In this document: positions 16,987 through 24,143 of the stretch, piece by piece
Layout: the number at the start of each line of letters is the position of its first letter
Numbering within the stretch: the first letter of the stretch is position 1
Assembly (NCBI GenBank): GCA_964342385.1
Contig: CAYFGP010000005.1
Location: 51,299 to 115,298, forward strand
Length of the DNA: 64,000 bases
Origin: Oceanospirillum sp964342385
Lineage (GTDB): Bacteria; Pseudomonadota; Gammaproteobacteria; Pseudomonadales; Halomonadaceae
Direction: 5' to 3'
Program-made: the position numbers and the translations under genes
The notes under the pieces: model-generated
The model's database searches: none
Seen by the model: the letters and a program-made list of their open reading frames with translations, nothing else
Told to the model about the DNA's origin: nothing

Positions 16987-18036
16987 ATGAAAGAGATCAC
17001 AATCGCCGGACGCCGTATCAGCCAGCAGGATGCACCTTATATTATCGCTGAGCTGTCTGCCAATCATAACGGCTCCATTGACACTGCTTTTAAGATTATT
17101 GACCAGGCCCATAAAGCCGGGGCGGATGCCATTAAACTGCAAACCTATACTGCAGATACCATCACGCTTGACTGTGATGCCCCCGAATTCACTATTCAGG
17201 GCGGTTTATGGGATGGCCGAAGCCTGTACGAGCTGTATGAAGAAGCTCATACGCCTTGGGATTGGCATAAGCCTTTGTTTGACTACGCCCGTAAATTGGG
17301 CATCACCATGTTCAGCTCCCCCTTTGATTCAACCGCAGTGGATCTACTGGAAGATCTGAATACCCCTGCATACAAGATTGCTAGTTTTGAAGCCGTCGAC
17401 CTACCCCTAATTCGTTATGTCGCCAGTACTGGCAAGCCGATGATTATATCAACCGGTATGGCGGATGCTGACGAGATTGCTGAAGCGATTGCTGCCGCTC
17501 AGGATGGCGGCTGTAAAGAGCTGGCTATTCTGCACTGTGTCAGTGGTTATCCGGCCCCGGCTGAGGATTATAACCTGGCGACCATTGCCGATATGATCCA
17601 GCGCTTTCGTTTGGTCACCGGTCTATCGGATCATACGCTGGATAATACCACGGCCATTGCCAGTGTGATGTTGGGTGCCTCTATTATTGAAAAACACTTT
17701 ACCCTGGACCGTAACGGTGGCGGTCCTGATGACAGCTTCTCGCTGGAACCAGAAGATCTAGTCGCCCTATGCCGTGATAGTAAAACCGCCTGGCAGGCCC
17801 GGGGGCAGGTAGACTACGGCAAGAAATCCAGTGAAAGCGGTAATGTCCAGTTTCGCCGTTCGCTGTATTTTGTGAAAGCGCTGAATGCCGGAGAAACCAT
17901 TACCCCGACTCATATTCGTAGTGTACGCCCCGGTTATGGCGCCGCCCCGAAACACCTGAATCAACTGATCGGCAAAACGGTCAATATGGATATTGCAGCC
18001 AATTCACCTGTAAAGTTAGAGCTAATAAACCTTTAG
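16987..18036 (+). CDS. pseI: Pseudaminic acid synthase PseI
   Basis: 349 residues, the usual NeuB/PseI length. The N-terminal TIM barrel has IIAELSANHNGSIDTAFKIIDQAHKAGADAIKLQTY and the catalytic-site segments ISTGMADADEI, GLSDHTLDNTTAIA and IEKHFTLDR. The C-terminal SAF domain (about 285-349, SLYFVKALNAGETI, IRSVRPGYGAAP) is present. It condenses the PseG product with PEP to give pseudaminic acid, which decorates flagellin in several polar-flagellated bacteria. The flagellin gene 0.95 kb downstream supports that role here. Confidence 0.95.
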   Translation: MKEITIAGRRISQQDAPYIIAELSANHNGSIDTAFKIIDQAHKAGADAIKLQTYTADTITLDCDAPEFTIQGGLWDGRSLYELYEEAHTPWDWHKPLFDYARKLGITMFSSPFDSTAVDLLEDLNTPAYKIASFEAVDLPLIRYVASTGKPMIISTGMADADEIAEAIAAAQDGGCKELAILHCVSGYPAPAEDYNLATIADMIQRFRLVTGLSDHTLDNTTAIASVMLGASIIEKHFTLDRNGGGPDDSFSLEPEDLVALCRDSKTAWQARGQVDYGKKSSESGNVQFRRSLYFVKALNAGETITPTHIRSVRPGYGAAPKHLNQLIGKTVNMDIAANSPVKLELINL

Positions 18037-18161
18037 ACCCAACACTTAAATTTAATAGCTTTAACCTATCACCGTAGCCACGATATGGGACTGCTAACAA
18101 GGACTATCGGCACATTATGTCAACAACAGCATTGTTAATATTCCAGGCTAAAACCGAATAG

Positions 18162-18185
18162 ATACGGACCTGCTATCCGTGTTTT
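18162..18185 (+). terminator. Weak hairpin after the pse operon
   Basis: ACGGA/TCCGT arms at 18164-18168 and 18176-18180, followed by GTTTT. It is a short stem and a possible inefficient terminator for pseGHI. Confidence 0.3.
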
Positions 18186-18340
18186 CAGCAGCCAAAGGAA
18201 GGCCCCCGGAAGGCACAACACAGAGTTTTGTCTTCCAGTTCTCTTACTCCCCTCCCCTTAAGCCCTACAGTTCGAATACACAATAGTCAACGCTAGCCCA
18301 ACCAATTAAGTATCGAACCTTATTTGCACAGTCTCTCAGC

Positions 18341-18420
18341 GGCAAGTTTTTGCAACAAGGAAAAATTACGCCGGTCTTTATAGCAGCAAAGCCGAAGTAT
18401 CACGGCAAACTCTTGCCGCC
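18341..18420. repeat. Two GGCAA-N4-TTGC palindromic motifs upstream of the flagellin gene
   Basis: GGCAAGTTTTTGC at 18341-18353 and CGGCAAACTCTTGCCGCC at 18403-18420 share the core and spacing of the motif at 1257-1274 before flgK. The outer parts (GCGGCAAG at 18339 and CTTGCCGC at 18412) are also inversely repeated. Probably operator-like. No gene is seen in 18037-18991. Confidence 0.4.
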
Positions 18421-18551
18421 TAGTAACATTTGCTAAAAGAAAGATTTATCACCTAAAAGATTTCCACCTTACCAGAGATAACAAAAAGCAAAATAGATCT
18501 ACAAACAATCTCTTTGCACGGTAAATTGTCAACGCATGTAACTAAAGTCAT

Positions 18552-18578
18552 TAAAGGTTTACAGCTTTTGGGCGATAC
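18552..18578 (+). promoter_or_regulatory. Sigma28 (FliA)-like promoter upstream of the flagellin gene
   Basis: TAAAGGTT-N11-GGCGATAC matches the FliA consensus TAAAGTTT-N11-GCCGATAA with the exact 11-nt spacer, a full TAAA and 6 of 8 in the -10. The start of transcription would fall near 18585. It lies about 410 bp before the flagellin ATG and is followed by a terminator-like hairpin at 18686-18717. Confidence 0.6.
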
Positions 18579-18584
18579 AAATGA

Positions 18585-18717
18585 AGAGGATTAAAAGGAG
18601 TAAAATAATAGCTAGTTACTTTAGAAAAACAGCTTAGTGCCATATTTGAAGCCCAACAGCTTATTGAATCGCCATATAACTCAAGAGCACAGGAAAATGT
18701 GTTTTTCCTGTGCTTTT
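18585..18717 (+). ncRNA. Candidate FliA-dependent small RNA or attenuated flagellin leader
   Basis: The unit runs from the predicted sigma28 start to the end of an intrinsic-terminator-like hairpin, about 130 nt. The hairpin is a perfect 12-bp stem (18686-18697 with 18703-18714) with a 5-nt loop, preceded by A and followed by TTT. The interval has no convincing ORF; an 18-codon frame from ATG 18581 would start before the predicted transcript. Either a separate small RNA or a long flagellin leader with an internal attenuator would fit. Confidence 0.4.
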
Positions 18718-18760
18718 AAGCCTTGTTGCTTTGCTTAAACGACTGCCAATCCAGCGGACA

Positions 18761-18809
18761 GTGTTCGTATATCTGTGTATTTCATTAGCATCGAAACACT
18801 CACAGATAT
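18761..18809 (+). promoter_or_regulatory. Structured segment of the flagellin upstream region
   Basis: ATATCTGTG (18769-18777) is perfectly inverse-repeated by CACAGATAT (18801-18809). GTGTTCG (18761-18767) can pair with CGAAACAC (18792-18799) through one bulge. The two pairings cross, as in an H-type pseudoknot, or may be alternatives. It lies about 190 bp before the flagellin start. Confidence 0.35.
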
Positions 18810-18991
18810 AGCTGAGCTTATCTGTACCTGATGGCAGTAAAAGCCAAGCTGTTTTTACAACTGAACTTGAGGAAAGCTGTGCTTTAAACACAGAGTTCAA
18901 GTCAGTTATAAACTTTCAATCAATTTCTGAGAGGACTCATTCCACTCAAGGTTTTGTTTTAAATAAATTTTATTGATAAACGAGGTATCCT

Positions 18992-20158
18992 ATGTCGATA
19001 TTGGTCAACACCAATATCGGAGCTTTGCATGGACGACAAAACGTCCAGCAACTCTCCGACCAGGTCAATGAATCAATACAAAAATTGACAACAGGCACAC
19101 GACTAACCAGCTCCCGCGAAGATGCTGCAGCCGTAGAACTTGTTCAACAGTTTGATATTCAACTCATCGGGCTGACACAAGCAAACCGTAACGCCAATTA
19201 CGGTATTGCAATGGCTCAGATTGCAGAAGGTTCGCTGACTGAGATATCGGGTAATATGCAAAGGGCACGCCAACTAGCCGTTGCAGGCGGTAGCCGTACT
19301 CTGAGCTCCGAGGGAAGAAATGCTCTGGCCGAAGAATTCAAAGAGCTATTAGAAACGAATAATCTAATCGCCAATAACACCCTTTACGGCGATATCAATA
19401 TTCTTAATTACAACTCATCATCCAGTGGTTTTAAGGTTCAGTCTAGGCCAGAACCTGCTCCCAGCGTCACTGTGACTACAGGTAATGCAATTTTAACCTC
19501 TCTCTTTGGCAATGCCCTAAATCAAGGAGGTATTACAGGACAAACATTATCCACTATCAGTGCCAACCTAGATAACACTGGTAATTTAGGTAAAATCATT
19601 GGCGCTTACATGCTGGTCAATGGCGAATCTGATGCAGGAGTAGCGGCTGATGCATTACTCACAGGTACACGTGAGGGTAATATCAGTGAGCTGATCAATA
19701 ATAGCGCCTTACAAATTAATATTGATGAATTCAAAAAAGTATTGGCTACCGAAAATAGCGCACAAGCTGGCCAATCTAACTTAATAACTGGTGCAGCAGC
19801 AGTATTTACAGCTTTTGCCGATACAGATGTTAGCCCAACAGGTTTTTCTGATGAACAGCTCAACACTATTTATGAATTTACCACTAACGCTTTGTTAGAA
19901 ACAATGACAGGAGTGATATCTGCTGTAAGTCGGCAAAGATCAAGATTAGGGGCCGACATGAGCGGTTTAGAGTCTACAATCAGAGTCAATAGCACAGAGG
20001 CGACAAATATCAAAGATGCACGATCACGCATCGCAGATACTGATTTTGCCGAAGAATCAGCGAAACTCGCCCGAAGCCAAATACTTCAACAAGCAGCAAA
20101 CAATATTTTAGCCCAAGCTAATCAACGGCCTAATATCGCTTTATCCTTATTGAGGTAA
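18992..20158 (+). CDS. fliC: Flagellin (filament subunit)
   Basis: 388 residues. The N-terminal D0/D1 (MSILVNTNIGALHGRQNVQQLSDQ, QKLTTGTRLTSSREDAA) and C-terminal D1/D0 (NIKDARSRIADTDFAEESAKLARSQILQQAANNILAQANQ, ending NIALSLLR) are canonical. The middle (about 140-300) is variable and Asn/Thr/Ser-rich with many potential O-glycosylation positions. The N-terminus is divergent: EDAAAVELVQQFDIQ where most flagellins have a KDDAAGLAI-type block. It is exported by the flagellar apparatus and polymerises into the filament. A GAGG ribosome site is present. The only flagellin in the window; pseGHI lie upstream. Confidence 0.94.
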   Translation: MSILVNTNIGALHGRQNVQQLSDQVNESIQKLTTGTRLTSSREDAAAVELVQQFDIQLIGLTQANRNANYGIAMAQIAEGSLTEISGNMQRARQLAVAGGSRTLSSEGRNALAEEFKELLETNNLIANNTLYGDINILNYNSSSSGFKVQSRPEPAPSVTVTTGNAILTSLFGNALNQGGITGQTLSTISANLDNTGNLGKIIGAYMLVNGESDAGVAADALLTGTREGNISELINNSALQINIDEFKKVLATENSAQAGQSNLITGAAAVFTAFADTDVSPTGFSDEQLNTIYEFTTNALLETMTGVISAVSRQRSRLGADMSGLESTIRVNSTEATNIKDARSRIADTDFAEESAKLARSQILQQAANNILAQANQRPNIALSLLR

Positions 20159-20175
20159 GTGTGTATATTTTTATT

Positions 20176-20210
20176 GGAAAAGGCATCTGTCATTCATTGA
20201 TGCCTTTTCC
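20176..20210. terminator. Bidirectional terminator between flagellin and chemoreceptor genes
   Basis: A perfect 12-bp stem GGAAAAGGCATC/GATGCCTTTTCC with an 11-nt loop lies 17 bp after the flagellin stop, with A/T-rich flanks on both sides. It suits the convergent genes. Confidence 0.75.
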
Positions 20211-20289
20211 TATTCCTTCTACTCTATGGTCATAAAACACGACTTATTAAATATCAAACTACTTAACGATAATTTCAGCAAGCCAAGTT

Positions 20290-22230
20290 TTAAACCTTAA
20301 AGCGTCCTACTTTCTGTCCCAGATCCTGTACCAGCTGCTCTAACTCCAGACTAGTACTATCCGCTTGAGCCACCGCACCTGCCGTGACATGGGATTCATT
20401 AAAGATCTGCTCTAAGGCCTGATGCATACTACCCGCCTGACCTGCCTGATCTTCCGTCATACGAGTGATCTCTGTGAACATCTTATGAAGTTCTTCAACT
20501 GCATTATTGACACTGGCTAAACGTTCATCAGACTGGCGAATGCCATCAATGCTACTACGCGCTACTGTGCTTGCTTCATTAATCGCCGTAACGGCTTTAG
20601 TGGCACCGGCCTGTAGCTGCCCGATTTGGGCTTCAATATCTTCTGTCGATTGTTGGGTTTTACTGGCTAACATACGCACTTCATCGGCTACTACCGCAAA
20701 GCCTCGCCCACTTTCACCGGCCCGGGCCGCTTCAATGGCTGCATTCAGCGCCAAGAGGTTAGTCTGCTCGGCAATGGCCTTGATCATATCCAGGACATCG
20801 CCAATCTGATCACTTTGCGATGCCAGAGCATCAATCACATCAGAAGTGGCTTCCACATTAGTTACCAGATGCTCAATATCATGGCGAACTTCCCGGGAGA
20901 TAGCCGCACTTTGTCCGGTCTCCTCACGGATCTTATCGACACTTTTCAGCGTCTGAGCCACGCTTTCACTCTCTTCTGCCACACTGTCCACAATATAAGC
21001 CACTGCAGCGGAGGCTTCGGAGACCGCACTCTGCTGTCGTTCGGTTGCCTGTGACGCCTGAATATTCCCCTGACGCATAGTATCCACTACGCTGGAGGTA
21101 TGTCTGGACACCGATTGCACATCACCCACAATGGCCTGAATGGCTTGAACAAAATGATTCACTTTACCGGCCATCAGTGCGATTTCATCATCACCTTTAA
21201 TGGCAATACGGCAAGTCAGATCCCCTTCCCCTTCAGACAGATCACTCAGGGCATCAGTCAGCACGCCAATACGGCGTAAAATACGTACCGACAGCACCAT
21301 CACAAGTACAACTATCAATACCAGAGCACTGATCAGAGACACCAAGGTCATCTGTTGCACCAGTTGATCAGAGGATTCCTCAATGCGCTGTTCCACCGAG
21401 TGGCGGGCGGTATCATTATTCTGCTGGATACCCGATAAGCGATCCTTCAGATCCGAGACAGCCTCACCGGAAGCCGTACTGATGCTGCTCTTTACTGCAG
21501 CAATACTGTTATTAATCAGCTCATTAAAGCCAGTCTCCATCGCCTGAGTGCCTGAGATTACCTTATCCCGGCTTACCCCTAAAACAAACTCACCAATAGG
21601 GGAACCACTGGGACTGATCGGCTGGCGGATAATAATGATACGGTCATGATCCCCCGCGGCAGCAATCACCCCATCCAGGCCTTTTTTACCCGCGTCTCGA
21701 CCTTCCTTAATCAGATCTTTCACCAGCTGACTGCGTCGGTTCAGGTAACGGGTCATGCGTTTACCGTAAATATCGTAGTAACCGGCAAACACCACATGCT
21801 CACTTTCATGGGCCATCTGTACATAGCGTGTTAACTGAGGAATATCACGATCCCAAATCGCCTGAGGAGCCACTGCGGCCAGGATGATCGCCATATTTTT
21901 AGAAGTGTCTAAAAGAGAGTCTTCCAACATTTTTACAGTGGAATCTTTCTCTTGCTCCAGTTCCTGTTTCAAATTACCGGACAGCGCAACAGAAACCTTA
22001 TCGGACATTTCGGCAATCTGGCCCTGCACCCGTTCGCTGGACATCGCCAGCTGCTCAGAGACCTTGCCATTTTCCAGACTGAGTTTGGCACTGATATCAT
22101 CAATCAGGCTTTCCCCACCAGAGCGAGTCAACGTAATAAAGAGTAGAGTCTGCACGACTGCCAGGATAACAATCGTGATAATCACGGGCCGTAATAGCTT
22201 ACTGCCCAGAGCAAATAGTTGATTTGACAT
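20290..22230 (-). CDS. Transmembrane methyl-accepting chemotaxis protein
   Basis: 646 residues. TM1 at about 13-35, a large periplasmic region (about 36-292) with long helical parts (LTRYVQMAHESEHVVFAGYYDIYGKRMTRYL is a CHASE/dCache-like piece), TM2 at about 293-316, HAMP at about 317-369, then the coiled-coil signalling domain. The CheA/CheW-contact tip is intact: EQTNLLALNAAIEAARAG and GRGFAVVADEVRMLA (about 488-522). It senses an extracellular or periplasmic signal and controls CheA. The ligand is not identifiable. There is no NWET/F-type CheR pentapeptide at the C-terminus (it ends LGQKVGRFKV). A GAGG ribosome site is present. Confidence 0.94.
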   Translation of the reverse strand: MSNQLFALGSKLLRPVIITIVILAVVQTLLFITLTRSGGESLIDDISAKLSLENGKVSEQLAMSSERVQGQIAEMSDKVSVALSGNLKQELEQEKDSTVKMLEDSLLDTSKNMAIILAAVAPQAIWDRDIPQLTRYVQMAHESEHVVFAGYYDIYGKRMTRYLNRRSQLVKDLIKEGRDAGKKGLDGVIAAAGDHDRIIIIRQPISPSGSPIGEFVLGVSRDKVISGTQAMETGFNELINNSIAAVKSSISTASGEAVSDLKDRLSGIQQNNDTARHSVEQRIEESSDQLVQQMTLVSLISALVLIVVLVMVLSVRILRRIGVLTDALSDLSEGEGDLTCRIAIKGDDEIALMAGKVNHFVQAIQAIVGDVQSVSRHTSSVVDTMRQGNIQASQATERQQSAVSEASAAVAYIVDSVAEESESVAQTLKSVDKIREETGQSAAISREVRHDIEHLVTNVEATSDVIDALASQSDQIGDVLDMIKAIAEQTNLLALNAAIEAARAGESGRGFAVVADEVRMLASKTQQSTEDIEAQIGQLQAGATKAVTAINEASTVARSSIDGIRQSDERLASVNNAVEELHKMFTEITRMTEDQAGQAGSMHQALEQIFNESHVTAGAVAQADSTSLELEQLVQDLGQKVGRFKV

Positions 22231-22305
22231 TGTGACCTCAACAGCTTTTGGCCGTTGGCTTTACGATGAAGTCATGATCATCACAAAGCGGTTTGTTATT
22301 ATTTT

Positions 22306-22340
22306 CTGCCGCCTGTATCCATAGGAGGCAGGCCTTTTTT
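22306..22340 (+). repeat. Terminator-like hairpin in the chemoreceptor upstream region
   Basis: On the plus strand CTGCC.CCT pairs with AGG.GGCAG (one mismatch) around an 8-nt loop, then GCC and six T. No plus-strand gene precedes it, so it is either the end of an unannotated antisense RNA or a leader hairpin of the chemoreceptor mRNA. The 22231-22617 gap also contains the 13-bp palindrome GTGATTAAATCAC at 22491-22503; no gene is seen there. Confidence 0.35.
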
Positions 22341-22617
22341 CATCAGAATAATACTTTCGTCGCACAATAAAAACCGGCATTTACGCATTTTTCGCTGCTT
22401 TTTGTTACAACCACAGCAAGATAGTGCGCTAAACCACTCAAAAAACTATGGATTTACGCTCAATCTCACTAATCACTATTAATCAACGAGGTGATTAAAT
22501 CACTTACGCCACGAGCTTTGGTTTTTACGTAGCGCTTTCTTTATTCGATCTTTTCAGTACTCAAGCAGCGAATTAATCCGTGTAAATAGTTGTCAACCCG
22601 CACACAGCTCACCATAA

Positions 22618-23271
22618 TTGAAAGAAATCCATTTCATTGGTTCGACAAAAGGGTTGCCCGGAATGCATTCAAGCCCAAGAAACAGCGCGCACTTTTTTAT
22701 TAATGCTGCCACTGTGGCTGCTGAATTAAGCGTAGTGCTCACTGAAGCTAAAAACATCTCTCTGGAGGCGATGAACGCCAAAGCTCTGGTCGCTCGAGCC
22801 GGTGATAATGTTCGAACCTTTAAACCCATTACCGACTTTATGGTTGAGCTGGCCAATGACACCATTTGGCTGGTAAAAGAGATCAACCGGGAAGCTTTGA
22901 TTCTCTCGCGCAACTCATTAGCGGATCTGCACAGCGCAGACGCCCATGAGCGCTTTAAAAAAGCTCAGGAGAGATCAAAGACCGCCGCTTTTGGCGATAC
23001 GCTCGACTCCATTGCCCAAGAAGCCTCAAATCAACATCATCAGCAAACCATGCAACTGCGTCGCCATATGCGCAAACTGTTTGAACTGCTTGATGAGATT
23101 GAGTCCCGCATGCTGGCCGCCAATGTGGTTACCGCCACATCCCGCCTGGAAGCCGCCACAGCAGCAGACAGTTACCAGGCCAGCCTGGAAGGGATTGTGG
23201 TGAAGCTGGAGAAAGCGGCCAACCGCATTAAACATATCGCCAGTAAGTGCCGACATTCACTTGAGCGCTGA
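22618..23271 (+). CDS. Small soluble chemoreceptor-tip-like protein, partner of the ODP-type sensor
   Basis: 217 residues from TTG 22618, or 202 from ATG 22663; neither has a strong ribosome site. No signal peptide or membrane segment is seen; it is almost all helical. Residues about 49-68 (SLEAMNAKALVARAGDNVRTF) align with the chemoreceptor hairpin tip ([20 protein letters not shown]), keeping N, ARAG, R and F, but the conserved tip Glu is Leu57. Residues 70-90 continue the match (ELANDTIWLVKEIN). The C-terminal third (about 130-217) looks like a helical bundle. No HAMP or ligand domain is present. The ODP-like gene follows after 38 bp, and the pair probably forms a cytoplasmic sensory unit feeding CheA/CheW or a related target. 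The functional claim is inference. Confidence 0.7.
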   Translation: MKEIHFIGSTKGLPGMHSSPRNSAHFFINAATVAAELSVVLTEAKNISLEAMNAKALVARAGDNVRTFKPITDFMVELANDTIWLVKEINREALILSRNSLADLHSADAHERFKKAQERSKTAAFGDTLDSIAQEASNQHHQQTMQLRRHMRKLFELLDEIESRMLAANVVTATSRLEAATAADSYQASLEGIVVKLEKAANRIKHIASKCRHSLER

Positions 23272-23309
23272 TCCACAGCACAGATCGTCAGAAATACGGA
23301 AAGAATTCG

Positions 23310-24044
23310 ATGAAAGTAGTCAAACTGCATGAGAGCCGCAGCCACGAGTGGCTGGTCTTTGGCCGGGATGAAGAGCGCCCAAGTAAGATTATTGATACCA
23401 ATCAGTACATGATCAAAACCACTAACCACGCCATCATGCTGGACCCCGGTGGTATTGAACTGTTTTCTGCCATGCTGGCTGCCGTGGTACACCATGTTCC
23501 AGTACAACAGATCACCCATCTGTTTGCTTCCCACCAGGACCCAGACATCATCTCCTCTCTGGGCCTATGGGATAAAACCCTACCTCACGCTGAGCTGCAC
23601 GCCCCTTGGTTATGGGAAGGCTTTCTACGCCATTTCGGCTGTAACAGCATTAAGTACAATCCTCTACCCGATGAAGGTAAGAGCATTCGTTTGGATGAGG
23701 TAGAACTGCAGTTTATCCCTGCACACTATATGCATTCATCGGGTAACTTCAGCGTTTATGATCCACAGGCAAAAATCCTGATGAGTGGTGATATTGGCGC
23801 GGCACTGCTACCTGATGGTGCCCCTCTGTTTGTGGAAGATTTTGACGCTCACGTTGACAAGATGCGCCTGTTCCACCAACGCTGGATGCCTTCTAACCGT
23901 GCCAAGAAGGATTGGATTCGTCGCGTACGCCAGCTGGATATTGAATATATGGCGCCTCAGCACGGCGCTATTTTCAGAGGCCGTGATATACAGCGCTTCC
24001 TGGACTGGCTGGATGAACTGGAAGTCGGTACGGGTGTTGCTTGA
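23310..24044 (+). CDS. ODP-type diiron oxygen-sensor-like metallo-beta-lactamase-fold protein
   Basis: 244 residues with the flavodiiron-protein diiron fold but no flavodoxin domain. Probable metal ligands: His75, Asp77 and Asp79 in ASHQDPDI; His139 in PAHYMHSSGN; Asp161 in MSGDIGAAL; His218 in PQHGAIF. The histidine that ends the canonical H-x-E-x-D-H motif is Ile80. This ligand pattern and the lack of flavodoxin fit the ODP group. The Treponema denticola ODP member is a diiron oxygen/iron sensor linked to a cytosolic chemoreceptor. Here the preceding gene encodes a chemoreceptor-tip-like protein, which supports the same theme. The GGAAAG ribosome site is good and a terminator follows. Other metallo-hydrolase roles are possible. 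Confidence 0.75.
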   Translation: MKVVKLHESRSHEWLVFGRDEERPSKIIDTNQYMIKTTNHAIMLDPGGIELFSAMLAAVVHHVPVQQITHLFASHQDPDIISSLGLWDKTLPHAELHAPWLWEGFLRHFGCNSIKYNPLPDEGKSIRLDEVELQFIPAHYMHSSGNFSVYDPQAKILMSGDIGAALLPDGAPLFVEDFDAHVDKMRLFHQRWMPSNRAKKDWIRRVRQLDIEYMAPQHGAIFRGRDIQRFLDWLDELEVGTGVA

Positions 24045-24066
24045 TAACTGGGTATAACACATCATC

Positions 24067-24103
24067 AACAATAACGCCCCTTGGACCTGGGGCGTTATTG
24101 TTT
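24067..24103 (+). terminator. Terminator after the ODP-like gene
   Basis: A perfect 12-bp stem CAATAACGCCCC/GGGGCGTTATTG with an 8-nt loop, then TTT, 25 bp after the stop. It may also serve the convergent GGDEF/EAL gene. Confidence 0.85.
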
Positions 24104-24143
24104 AAGAACAGCTTTAGACAAGTTTAATGGTACGACGACATTT

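Noticed and set aside
18581..18637. 18-codon ORF starting ATGAAGAGG just after the sigma28-like promoter
   Set aside because: The ATG would lie before or at the predicted transcript start and has no ribosome site. An RNA or leader is more likely.
18661..18900. 79-codon minus-strand ORF upstream of the flagellin gene
   Set aside because: It runs through the terminator hairpin in reverse, has no ribosome site and no family likeness.
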